Assembly: GCA_030323885.1 (NCBI GenBank)
Contig: CM059193.1
Location: forward strand, 96,588,852 to 96,652,851
Direction: 5' to 3'
Source of the DNA: Branchipolynoe longqiensis
Taxonomy: Eukaryota > Annelida > Polychaeta > Phyllodocida > Polynoidae
DNA: 64,000 nucleotides
The first letter of the stretch is position 1; every line of letters begins with the position of its first letter. The notes beneath the pieces were generated by a model. It was not told where the DNA came from. It made no database searches and saw only the letters and a list, made by a program, of their open reading frames with translations. The translations under genes were made by a program, and so were the position numbers. Of this stretch, positions 54,406-64,000 are shown piece by piece.

Positions 54406-55640
54406 CCGATAATTACACATTGGTGGGTATATATGGGATTGCAAATGTTATACATAAGGTAAATGATGTAATGTGACCAAATGCATGTGGTATTGTGTAG
54501 TGCTGGTGATCCTTTACCTAGATGAAATAGACATTGTGTATGCTATAAGATAGTGTGAGAGGGGCACTACTGTTACTGTGATAGGGCCTTAGCAGCTCTG
54601 CTCACAACCCCCTCCCCCCAACTGTTAGATACGGATCACTGCACACCCAGACACAACAGGGCAGGTAGGCCAACACAACCAAGGCATGGATATTGGAATG
54701 CACACTGTTGATTGGTGGAAATGTGAATGCATACTGTTGATTGGAGGATCTGGTCATGTGACAGGCCCATCTTGAATTTAAAAACCACTATATAATAATA
54801 CAACTGAGGGTGCAAGCTCTGTCTACCTTTCACTCTATACTCTGCCTTACTTCTACTTGCCTGTAGTGATTTCATATTAGGCTACCTACACAACTACAGT
54901 TGCCAGCCGACTCACTGTGTGTTTGTCACTGTGTATGTTGTCACTGTGTGGTTGTCACTGTGGGTTTGTCACTGTGTGTTGTAACTTGGTGTTTGTCACT
55001 GTGTGTTTGTCAATGTGTGTTTGGTATTGTGTGTTTGTCACTGAGTGTTTGTCACTGTGTGTTTGTCACTGTGTGTTTATCACTGTGTGTTTGTCACTGT
55101 GTGTTTGTCACTGTGTACACTTTTCCGATATTTTGAGATATCGGATATGTAGAACTCTGCTATAATAAATTGCAAACTTGTCTATAAAATGGTAAATAGT
55201 ATGTAAAACCAAAGGCATATAAGGTATATGTGGAGTTGGTGTTCTACTACTCATAAAGGATAGAAATTGTTTATTAATATAGCATAGAGAGAGGGTCACT
55301 TCTTGACCTGAAGGAGTGTCACTTCTTAGGTGGGACAGTCTTTGGGAAGTTGCCTCACATACCCCCTCCCCTCAAGGGTTATTTATGGATCATTGCATCG
55401 GATACAGATCTAACCATGCCTTGGAAAGAGGGATATTGAACCCTCATTGGTGGATAGAGGAATGCTTGTTAGGGATTGGAAGATTGGATCATGTGATCAC
55501 CACCATCTTGTTCTGGAAACTATAAAAGTAATAAATGAGAGAGTCTCACTCTCCTACCTTTCACTCTCTATCTACTTTCCTTCCTTGCCTGTAGTGATTT
55601 CTTATTAGCCTGTCCACACCACTCAAACCGCCAGCCATCG
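54405..55640 (+). repeat. ~720-bp tandem duplication with array 2
   Basis: 54195-54905 and 54910-55635 share a layout: a GTCACTGTGTGTTT array, TTCCGATA and TTGCAAA shortly after, then CCCCCTCCCC with GGATCA(C/T)TGCA, a (G/A)TTGGTGGA(A/T)A stretch, GGTCATGTGA or GATCATGTGATC, a TATA-like TATATAATAA or TATAAAAGTA, and CTACCTTTCACTCT ... TTGCCTGTAGTGATTTC. Array 2 is at 54910-55125. The copies are strongly diverged. Confidence 0.7.
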
Positions 55641-56196
55641 ACTTTACAACTGTGTTTGTCACGGTGGGTGCCATTGTGTGTTTGTTACTGTGTGTTTATC
55701 ATGGTGTGTTTGTCACTGTGTGTTTGCCACTATGTGTTTGCCACCATGTGCTTGTCACTGTGCCTGTGTCACTGTCTGTCTGTTACCATGTATCTGTCAC
55801 TGTGTGTTTATCACTGTGTGTTTGTCACTGTGTGTTTTTCACTGTGTGTTTGTCACTGCATGTTTGTCACTGTGTATTTGTCACCATGTCTTTGTCACTG
55901 TGTGTTTGGCAATGTGTGTTTGTCACTGTGTGTGTTGTCACTGTGTGTTTTTCAATGTGTGTTTCTCAATGTGTGTTTGTCACTGTGTGTTTGTCAATGT
56001 GAGATTATCACTGTCTCTTTGTCACTGTGTCTTTGTCAGTGTGTGTTTGTCACTGTGTGTTTTTCAAGGTGTGTTTCTCATTGTGTCTTTGTGACTGTGT
56101 CTTTGTCACTGCGTTTTTCACTGTGTCTTTGTCACTGGGTTTTTGTCACTTGGTGTTTGTCACTGTCTGTTTCTCCCAGGGTCTTTGTCACTGTTT
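55640..56196 (+). repeat. 14-bp GTCACTGTGTGTTT array 3
   Basis: About 38 units of the 14-bp repeat. It is interrupted at about 56196 by a LINE fragment and resumes at 56760. Confidence 0.88.
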
Positions 56197-56759
56197 AATA
56201 AACTTAAAGAAATTGAACCATCTGAGGGAAAACCACCACAGACTCATGCTTGAGTTCGGCAGGACGAATTGGTACTTAGCCGGTGCCGTATTGGCCACTC
56301 GTGGCTTACACATGCTTTCCTGCTCAAGGGGGAACCTACCCCTGAATATATTGGGTGTCAGGCCCCGCTGACACTCAAACACATTTTACTAAGTTGTGTT
56401 GATGTTTTGGCACTGCACCAACAATGTTACAGTGCAGACAGTTTGCATGACCGTTTTACTTAAGTGAAACAAGAAAACGTGTTAGCCTTTTTGAGGGCAG
56501 CTGGACTGTACCACCTCATATAGTTTACTAAATAGATTCTATCAATTATTAATAAAACTTTTCTTTATCTATGGGAATTTATTTCCCTTGACCACAAATA
56601 TATGATTGTGAGCTTTCTAATTTAATGAGTGTCTATTGGCGCATAATTGATTGTCTGCTTTTACATGTAAAAGTGATGGTTTGAACAAAAAACTAATATT
56701 TCTCACCATGAATATGGCCTATGCTGCTGACATGGTGTAAAGCAACCACCAATCAATCA
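56197..56759 (+). mobile_element. LINE 3'-end fragment inserted in the GTCACTG array
   Basis: A plus-strand fragment of a LINE of I-like type. Translation gives RCRIGHSWLTHAFLLKGE, APLTLKHILLSC and FLRAAGLYHLI, with stops between. This is the block after RNase H at the pol C terminus of such elements, with the C ... H ... C remnant. The 3' end is a CAATCAATCAATC simple repeat. TGTCACTGTTT lies at both junctions, though the host array makes that hard to score as a target duplication. Confidence 0.75.
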
Positions 56760-56850
56760 ATCTGTCACTGTTTGTTTGTCACTGTCTGTTTGTCACTGTA
56801 TGCTTGTCATTGTGTCTTTGTCACTGTGTCTTTCTCAATGCTTCTAAATC
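56760..56850 (+). repeat. 14-bp GTCACTG array, right remainder
   Basis: About six units of the GTCACTGT repeat, continuing after the LINE fragment. Confidence 0.8.
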
Positions 56851-56984
56851 ATTGATAATACATTGACGCTAAACCCACATAACCCACATAACCCGAGTTA
56901 AACCCACAGAACCCGAGTTAAACCCAGGTCTATGCGATCTCTGTCACGGCCCCAATGTTGGGAGTGTCATTGAAACAAAGGCGA

Positions 56985-57165
56985 AAGTCATACCTAGAGC
57001 AGGACTCGAACCCATATTCCTGCCAGTCCGAGGCTGACCCCTAGCCTGTCTAACCTCCCTGATGCACTCATCCTATCGGTGTCTACATGTAGCCTTTCAG
57101 TTGGCGTTTGAAACTCCTGACCAGCCACAGTGGTTCGTCGGCTTCCTTGATTGACCTGTTGTTTT
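56985..57165 (-). repeat. possible tRNA-like repeat
   Basis: On the minus strand GGGTTCGAGTCCTGC resembles a pol III B box, with GGCTAGGGGTCAGCC upstream. No matching A box or cloverleaf could be laid out, so this is at most a degraded SINE head. Confidence 0.3.
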
Positions 57166-57592
57166 AACCCTTGCAGACCCTTCACTGCCGAGTGAGTACA
57201 AACCACCAGGGGGCGCGTTCAACTCCCACCCACCCACCTCACCACCGCATCCAGACGCCGTCACGTGGTTCTAACAGCAATTAGGTCAAGAGAACCAACC
57301 CTACAGAGCAGGATTCAACCCGATGACTCAGTCCCCTGAACTGTGCCATCTGCAATCTGATTGGTCCAGTTTATTTAACCCTTGCAGACCCTTCACTGCC
57401 GAGTGAGTACAAACCACCAGGTCGCGCGTTCAACTCCCACCCACACACCTCACCACCGCATCCAGACGCCGTCACGTGGTTCTAACAGCAATTAGGTCAA
57501 GAGAACCAACCCTACAGAGCAGGATTCAACCCGATGACTCAGTCCCCTGAACTGTGCCATCTGCAATCTGATTGGTCCAGTTTATTTATGCT
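57166..57592 (+). repeat. 211-bp tandem duplication with CTCF-like site
   Basis: 57166-57376 is repeated at 57377-57587 almost exactly, starting AACCCTTGCAGACCCTTCAC. Copy 1 contains CCACCAGGGGGCGC, a CTCF core on the plus strand; copy 2 has CCACCAGGTCGCGC, which breaks it. Another difference is CCACCCACC against CCACACACC. Confidence 0.88.
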
Positions 57593-57594
57593 GC

Positions 57595-57930
57595 AAAGTC
57601 CGATGAAGCATAACATTTTCAAAACCAAAACAGTTATCTAAATTTGATTCTATATATCTAACTTAGTTGCTGATGCACTTATTATGCATTTGCTGCTGCA
57701 TAGGAGGGAATACTAACGCGATTTAATAGAACCTGTTACTGCTGAAGCCCATTGTGTCAGACTTTTGGCGTGCCTGCCAAAATAATTGTCTATGCTTGCA
57801 CTTCAAATATCTCAAAACATAGCCATTTAAACTAAAGGCTACTTCAACCTAAAGTAAGGTAGATAATAGAAATCAATTTAATATATTTATCTCAGAAAAA
57901 TGAGAGAAACTCAAGACTATCGGACTATGC
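57595..57930 (+). repeat. dispersed repeat D, long copy
   Basis: Same block order as 50450-50900: AAGTCCGATGAAGCATAAC, AACTTAGTTGCTGATGCACTTATT, AATAGAACCTGTTACTGCTG, TGCACTTCAAATATCTCAAA, TTCAACCTAAAGTAAGGTAG and ATCGGACTATGCAACTTT. Confidence 0.72.
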
Positions 57931-58375
57931 AACTTTGACCATTCATTAGTTAGTTATTCTTTCAGGTCAGATGTAACATTACCGCTAATTCTGATCTGGA
58001 CAATAAATAGTTTTAATGAGATTTGTTTTAAACTATTAATCCGTATTGGATACAAGAATGCACTTTTGCGTTGATTACCCCAAGTTCGCTCTCTAAGTAT
58101 CAAGTCTTAATTCTATCGCTTCATCTTGTTCCCTTTAAATAACCCTAATGTTGTCTTTATATGTTACATATTCTCTACAGATATCCATCTACTTTTTAAG
58201 CTACACATTCCGTTTCTATATATGCCCATTTCCAACTTGATCTCTCCCATCCATATCTGTCCTGTTGATTTCCCTCTCTTTACGTCTCTCTATTTCTCTC
58301 AGTTCTTTTCTCACTCTTTTGTTTGCTCTGTCATTTTGTTTCACAGTATCGCATTGCATTCACTCTATTTCTCAC
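57931..58375. other. no feature seen
   Basis: AT-rich then pyrimidine-rich intronic sequence. No exon recognised. Confidence 0.4.
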
Positions 58376-58379
58376 TTTG

Positions 58380-59820
58380 CTTCCCTCTCCCCTTCCCTTT
58401 CACCCTTTCTCTCCTCCCCCTTCCCTTTCACCCTTTCTCTCCCCCCCTTCCCTTTCACCCTTTCTCTCCTCCCCCTTCCCTTTCACCCTTCCCTCTTCCC
58501 TTCCATTTCACCCTTTCTCTCCTCCCCCTTCCATTTCACCCTTTCTCTCCTCCCCCTTCCCTTTCACCATTTCTCTCCTCCCCCTTCCCTTTCACCCTTC
58601 CCTCTCCCCTTCCTTTCACCCTTTCTCTCTCCCCTTCCCTTTCACCCTTTCTCTCCTCCCCCTTCCCTTTCACCCTTCCCTATCCCCTTCCCGTTCACCC
58701 TTCCCTCCCCCTTCCCTTTCACCCTTTCTCTCCTCTTTCCTTCCATTTCTCTCGTCGTTCTCTCTATAGCTATATCTCTCCGTTTCAGCCTATTTCCCTC
58801 TCCGTTTCTCTTCCCTTATTATCCCCTCCCCCCTTCCTGTTCCCCCTCTCCCTGCTCCCTGCCTCTATTCCTCTGTCTGTCCCTCTCTGTCCCTCACTCG
58901 CTCCCTCTGTTCCTCTATCACAGCCCCACTCTCCACTACCTATCTTTCCGTTCCTTTCAGTTCCTTTCCGCCCTCCCCTTCGTCCATCTCTCACACCACT
59001 TTCCCTCAGTCCTTTCCTTTATCTATCTTTATTGATCTCTCTATATTTCTTTCTTTTGATATACTCTCTGCATTGTTACACCATCCTTTCCCCGTTCCTT
59101 GCTTTCTCAACTATCTCTCCTAGTCTCCCCCCTCGCTTCTCCACGCCCTCTATTTCCCTCCCTCTTTCCTGGACACTCCCCCCGAACCTCCACTCTATCC
59201 CCTCCATCACCCCATTCTCCTCCCGCCTCCTTCTTCCCCCTCGTTTCCCCCTTCATTCACCCCTCTATCCACCCCCTCTCTCCGTCCCCACCATCTCTTC
59301 CCACCTCCTGTACCTCATCTATCCCCTACTTCACCCATTCCTACCCGCCATCCTCCCTCATGCTCCCCCACCCTCTCCCTTGCCTCCATTCCCTACCTCC
59401 CCTCCCTCCTCTCCGTCCCCTCTCTCCCTCTTCTCTCCTTCACACCCCCTCTTCTTGCATCGGCCTGCTCTCTCTTCCCTCTCTTCCTTCCCTCCCATAC
59501 CTCCGCTCCTCCTCTCCGTCCCTCCTCCCTCTTCTCTCCTTCACACCCTCTCTTCTTGCATCTCCCTTCCCTCTCTTCCATCCCTTCCCTCCCCTTCACA
59601 CCCTCTTTTCTTGCATCTCCCTTCCCTCTCTTCCCTCCTTACCTAACTCTCCCTTCCTCTCCCTGTCCCCCTGTCCCCAGCCTCTCTTCCCTTCTTCATT
59701 CACTCCCCACCCTTCCTGTCCCCATCCCTCTCTTCCCTCTTCACCTAGCTCCTCTTACCCTCCTTACCTCCCCCCATACCCCCAGCTCCCTGTCTCCACC
59801 CCCCCCCCCCCTTCATGCTT
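58380..59820 (+). repeat. 1.4-kb polypyrimidine tract
   Basis: Almost pure C/T on the plus strand. The first 350 bases are a ~28-bp repeat with CCCTTCCCTTTCACCCTTTC and CTCTCCTCC; the rest is irregular, with TTCACACCCTCTTCTTGCATC repeated. It ends 70 bases before IDO exon 5. The 506-codon Ser/Pro/Leu frame over it is compositional. The tract could form triplex DNA. Confidence 0.88.
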
Positions 59821-59889
59821 GGGGCCGTCTTTCCTGCCCCCTGGCGGGTGGTGCGAGAACTGCGAGTGCCCGGTGCATTGTTATTACAG

Positions 59890-59989
59890 GAACCTGGCGA
59901 CGATCTGCCACCTGCCGGGCGGTCGGCAGCTCGAGTGGTTCGTGGTCGTTACATGTGAGATTGAGATGCTGGCCGTGCCCAGCATAGAG
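59890..59989 (+). CDS. IDO-like gene, exon 5 (fourth seen)
   Basis: A 100-bp exon between TTATTACAG and the donor GTGAGC. One base completes a split codon; then NLATICHLPGGRQLEWFVVV and TCEIEMLAVPSIE. It fits the IDO segment where a short loop (N-x-x-x-x-x-x-P-G-G) leads to a W/F-F-x-V-x-x-x-V/I-E helix next to the haem distal side, with the A-x-x-x-I that follows. It ends in phase 0 and joins in frame to exon 6. I number it 5 because about 45-50 residues, normally between GYxW and this point, were not found. Confidence 0.82.
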
Positions 59990-60234
59990 GTGAGCAGGCG
60001 TCAACAACTGCAGGGGGACGTAGCTCAGGCAGTACAATGTCCACCTGTGAAGGTATCGGTTATCCGATCAATCCTGCTCAGTGGACCCATTTGCAGTTTG
60101 GGGCTATTTTCTGTTCCAACCAGTGGTCCACAACTGGTTCATCAAAGGCTGTGGTATGTGTTGTTTTGTCTGTGGGAAAGTGCATGTAAAAAAAACATTT
60201 TGATGTGCACACCATATATTAATTTGAAATGTTT

Positions 60235-60375
60235 TCACTTCAGATAACTGAAACTAACCTTTTAAAATAAAAGTCCCACTAGGCCACAGTAAAGACCATA
60301 ACAATCAACCTAATATATTGATCTAAAATAGATCCCAGAAACTCAAAATCTCCCAATCTATGAAGCTTTAAAGGA
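60235..60375 (+). repeat. dispersed repeat D, fragment
   Basis: CACTTCAGATAACTGAAAC, then CATAACAATCAACCTAATAT, CTAAAATAGATCCCAGAAACTC and CAATCTATGAAGCTTTAA follow the 3' part of the longer D copies. Confidence 0.55.
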
Positions 60376-60501
60376 CTTAGCTCGTAGTGAAGGATCAAAC
60401 CTCCGCCCCCACTACCGGCGTGCAAACACGCCAGGTGCCAGTTCCAGTCCTTCGTGCCTAGTGCCCGTTTTCTGACGGCTTCTGATTACCTGTCATGGCA
60501 G

Positions 60502-60620
60502 GCCGCCGCTGAAGCCGTGCGGGCGGCGGACGCAGGGGATGACGTCAAGGTGGTGACTACACTGGATGAAATGAGTGTCAGCAATCCGCTCCATGAAGGC
60601 CACACTCCGCAAGATGTATG
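60502..60620 (+). CDS. IDO-like gene, exon 6 (fifth seen)
   Basis: A 119-bp exon between GTCATGGCAG and a donor GTGAGC; GTATGG five bases earlier is an alternative. It encodes AAAEAVRAADAGDDVKVVTT, LDEM and HEGHTPQDV. In IDO proteins the helix after the V-E block is followed by an Ala-rich helix with D-D, then M-H-E-x-x-x-P-x-x-F/Y. The match in order is good, though here LHEG replaces MHE. The exon ends in phase 2. The proximal-haem His exon and the C terminus were not found before 64000 and should lie outside the window. Confidence 0.75.
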
Positions 60621-60654
60621 GTGAGCCACCATAGACGCGCAAACTACTTGTATT

Positions 60655-62190
60655 CTGGACATCTACCCCTTAGACATCTACCGCCACACATCTACCTCCA
60701 CACACCTACCCACACACATCTACTCCCACACATCTACCCACACACATCTACCCACACCCATCTACCACTTAGACATCTACCCCCACACAGCTACCCCCAC
60801 ACACCTACCCCCACACACCTACCCACACACACCTACCCCCACACATCTACTCCCACACATCTACATCTAGACATTTACTGACACACATTTACACCCACAC
60901 ATCTACACCCACACATCTACCCACACTCATCTACCCACACCCATCTACCCACACACATCTACTCCCCACACATCTACACCCACACATCTACCGCCACACA
61001 TCTACCCACACTCATCTACCCACACCCATCTACCCACACACATTTACACCCACACATCTACACCCACACATATACCACCACACTTCTACCCACACACATC
61101 TACCCACAGACATCTACTCCCCACACATCTACACCCACACATATACCACCACACTTCTACCCACACATATCCACCCCCACATATCTACCCACACACATAT
61201 ACCCCCACACATCTGCCCCCACACATCTACCCACACACATCTACCCCCACACATCTACCCCCACACGTCTACCCCAAACATTTACCCTCATACATCTACC
61301 CCCACACATCTACCCACACACCTCTACCCACACACCTCTATCCCCACAGATCTACCCACACACATCTACCCACACTCATCTACCCCCACATATCTACCCA
61401 CACACATCTACCCACACACATCTACCACCACACATCTACTCACTACACTTCTACACCACACATCTACCCCCCCCACACATCTACCCACACATATCTTCCA
61501 CCACACTTCTACCACCACACATCTACCCACACACATATACCCACACACATCTCTACCACCACACATCTACTCACACACATATACCCACACTCATCTACCA
61601 CCACACATCTACTCACACACATCTACCCACACTCATCTACCACCACACATCTACCCCCACACCTCTACCCACATATATCTTCCACCACACTTCTACCACC
61701 ACACATCTGCCACCACACATCTACCCGACACATCTACCACCACACGTCTACCCCCACACATCTACCACCACACATCTGCCACCACACATCTACCCGACAT
61801 ATCTACCACCACACATCTACCCCCACACATCTACCACCACACATCTACCCCCACACATCTACCCACACTCATCTACCGCCACACATATACCCATATACAT
61901 CTACCACCACACATCTACCCCCACATATCTACCCACACACATCTACCAGCACACATCTGCCACCACACATCTACCCGACACATCTACCACCACACATCTA
62001 CCCCCACACATCTACCCACACTCATCTACCCCCACACATCTACCACCACACATCTACCACCACACATCTACCCACACTCATCTACCCCCACACATATACC
62101 CACACACATCTACCCCCACACATCTACCCCCACATATCTACCCACACACATCTATCCCCACACATCTACCCACACACATCTCACCCCCCC
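60655..62190 (+). repeat. ~14-bp ACACATCTACCCCC array
   Basis: About 105 degenerate units of 13-15 bp, ACACATCTACCCCC or ACACATCTACCACC. Ends in a C-run at about 62185-62197. No coding frame of interest. Confidence 0.9.
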
Positions 62191-62199
62191 CCCCCCCAT

Positions 62200-62362
62200 T
62201 TTCGTCCTTTGATTTCCAACAGTTACATGTTCTGTTAACTTGATCTATTATTCCCTCTGTACCGGATCAGATCCTTACAGATTACCCCAAAATGTGACCT
62301 GAATATGCATCTTCAAATCTAGGTCAGTACTTCGGTTTAGAAAATGTAAGACCTTCATCGAA
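62200..62362. other. no feature seen
   Basis: Short stretch between the array and the PolB-like copy; may include a degraded D-type fragment (TCATCGAATTATGCAGCTTTAA). Confidence 0.4.
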
Positions 62363-63672
62363 TTATGCAGCTTTAAAAACACTGAGTGTCATAGTGTTAC
62401 TAATTTTCGAAAAGGATCTGATAGATCTCTTCGCATGAATGTAATCCGGAACATCATTCGCTCTCCCAATTACAAAGGATTTTCTGAAAATATAATAATT
62501 AACATTGGTATTGTAAACTTTACACCATTTGGAATGTTCTCCCATCGACTGAATAATTCGCTCTACATCTATCTTTCTAATAAAATCAAATAATGCTAAT
62601 AGATTAGCGTGATTATTAACAGAGCGGGGAAAATAAAAGATTGGTGAATTAAAATAAGCTGTGAAATAACGATATTCAGCGGTTTCAATCGATTTCAAAA
62701 TTATTCCAAAAGCAAAGTTAATCTTAAATGAAGATTTTTCTATCTCATAAATAGAACAAAGATGTTCATCTATCAATGAGGTATCCCCAGTGAAATCGGG
62801 AATAGGGAAGCTATAGATTCCTCAAACTTTTCCCATGATGTGAGGAGCTAAAATAGTATTGCGATTTTCCATATAAAGCAGACGTAATGGAATGTCAATG
62901 TCCTCTCCCTCACCCCAAGGTCGGAGAATATTAGAATCTGTAACCCAAGGTTCTTGATGCGGAGATGTTTCTCCTGAAGCGTGAATCCATCTATGTGAGA
63001 TCAAATGTCTCCATGATGGAAAGCGTTTACCACAATCTATACAAGAAATATTGCTATTCTTTGAAACGATCTGTCTTTTACTAGTAACATCATCATTAGC
63101 ATATTCAACATTTTCATCTTTCCTGAAATGTGGAGAGGAAAAAGCAGCAGCAGAAGATGCTGATGGTGTTGAATATAATTCCGATGTTCTATTTGCATAT
63201 GTCTATTAAGAATTCTACTATTCTCCAAAATTTCTGAACATAGAGAACATTGAATTCTATGTATCTTCATATGTCTCAATAAATATCTCATATGAGAAAA
63301 ACTGATTTCACACTCTCCACACTTGAAAGTGTTGAAAGTAGTAATAGTAGAAGTAGTAGCAGGAAAAGAAGAGGTAGTAGTATTCGTAGTAGTAGTAGTA
63401 GTAGTATCAACAACAGCAGCTGATTGCAATTTCGAGCGCGAACGTGATCGAGATCGTGAAGGTGAAGGTGATTGTGATCGAGATCGTGATTCGATTCTGG
63501 AAGTGCATCTATTCTCATGTCTTCTTCGTCCTAGCAAGGAGTGGAATAGTTTCCCACATCGATTGCAAGTAAGCGGTTGTAGTGATGCGCGACATGCATA
63601 GACTCTGGAGTGATGCTTCCGCAAACCGGAATCGGAAGTACAAATCTTTGAGCATGTGGCGCATGAATGTCT
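62363..63672 (-). pseudogene. PolB-like element gene, copy 2, zinc-finger N terminus
   Basis: Second copy of the gene at 29109-30390, around 90% alike by eye. Exon 2 begins after ATTTTCAG (63673-63680) with the fingers CATCSKICTSDSGLRKHH, CNRCGKLFHSLLGRRRHENRC and CGECEISFSHMRYLLRHMKIH in one open frame (63037-63672). It then changes frame near 63170. LAPHIMGKV is followed by a TGA near 62822, and INFAFGIILKS and FVIGRANDVPDYIH lie at 62363-62776. The TGA and TAG of copy 1 are sense codons here, and the TGA here is a sense codon in copy 1. The copy ends near 62395, at the position of the possible intron of copy 1. Confidence 0.62.
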
Positions 63673-63949
63673 CTGAAAATAAATAAATAACAATTTCATA
63701 GTAAATATTAATTTGTTTTCTTCTTCTTCTATTTTCAGCTTGAATGGAGGAGGGAGGGAAGAAAGAAGAGAGAACAGGAAAAAACTGTTATTTATTTTTT
63801 ATTCGTTCATTCTTTTTATTATTATTATTTTATCAAAATTGTAAAATAGGTTCTTTCATTTTCAAAATTATTTGTATTGAAATTCGAAAATCAAAATTAT
63901 GAAATTATATGTATATTTTATATAAATAAATAAAACTGAGTACACATAC

Positions 63950-63964
63950 CTGTTGCTTCTCCAT
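63950..63964 (-). CDS. PolB-like element gene, copy 2, exon 1
   Basis: ATGGAGAAGCAACAG with donor GTATGTG, then a 277-bp intron to the acceptor at 63673. The intron and the 5' flank match 47734-47880 and 30391-30574 of copy 1, which sit on the two sides of the gypsy element. Confidence 0.75.
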
Positions 63965-64000
63965 TGTAATCTTTCATATATTATTATTCTTTCATATTGA

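Noticed and set aside
54202..56198. Cysteine-rich open frames ([12 protein letters not shown] repeats)
   Set aside because: Translation of GTCACTGTGTGTTT arrays in any of three frames; not proteins.
56985..57600. tRNA genes on the minus strand
   Set aside because: B-box-like GGGTTCGAGTCC and GGGTTGAATCC are present, but no A box at the right distance and no cloverleaf can be drawn.
58126..59646. 506-codon Ser/Pro/Leu-rich open frame
   Set aside because: It is the direct translation of a polypyrimidine tract, which has no stop codons because it lacks A and G. Two other frames are also long.

Overview
This is a eukaryotic (animal) window, not a prokaryotic one. It has spliced exons with GT-AG borders, very long introns, tRNA-derived SINEs, several clades of LINEs, a Ty3/gypsy LTR element, MITEs and many minisatellites. 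The SINEs and AT-rich repeats do not let me name a species; an invertebrate bilaterian is the best fit. Nearly every long reading frame here belongs to a mobile element or is an artefact of a tandem repeat.

The only host gene I recognise is an indoleamine 2,3-dioxygenase (IDO)-like gene on the + strand, spread over at least 57 kb. Its exons are at 3143-3211, 16409-16504, 49002-49093, 59890-59989 and 60502-60620. They are 69-119 bp each, with compatible phases, separated by introns full of repeats. The exon expected between the third and fourth seen exons was not found. Exon 3 has a stop codon or a new splice donor just where the reading should continue, so the gene may be altered or dead. The 3' exons lie beyond the window.

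Layout: 1-3.1 kb is flank. 3.1-16.4 kb (intron 1) holds SINEs, a TA-flanked MITE with internal 200-bp repeats, a solo LTR, a 27-bp minisatellite split by a truncated LINE, a second LINE nested in another MITE copy, and a LINE remnant. 16.4-49 kb (intron 2) holds a 74-bp satellite, each unit with a CTCF-like core, split by an RTE-like LINE. It continues with a 14-bp AGGTCA array, a pogo-like MITE, a broken tyrosine-recombinase retroelement, and a gene resembling the N-terminal part of a protein-primed type-B DNA polymerase element (minus strand). A 17.15-kb Ty3/gypsy element sits inside the first intron of that gene. 49-60 kb holds SINEs, a dispersed repeat that seeded a 1.8-kb 30-bp minisatellite, GTCACTGTGTGTTT arrays with a third LINE insertion, and a polypyrimidine tract. 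60.6-64 kb holds a 14-bp array and a second copy of the polymerase-like gene, whose first exon and 277-bp intron are intact.

The most informative structures are the nested insertions (gypsy in the polymerase intron, LINE in MITE, LINEs in satellites), which give relative ages. Others are the CTCF-like satellite inside a host intron, the large unassigned reading frame between the gypsy integrase and its 3' LTR, and the IDO exon 3 lesion beside a SINE fragment.
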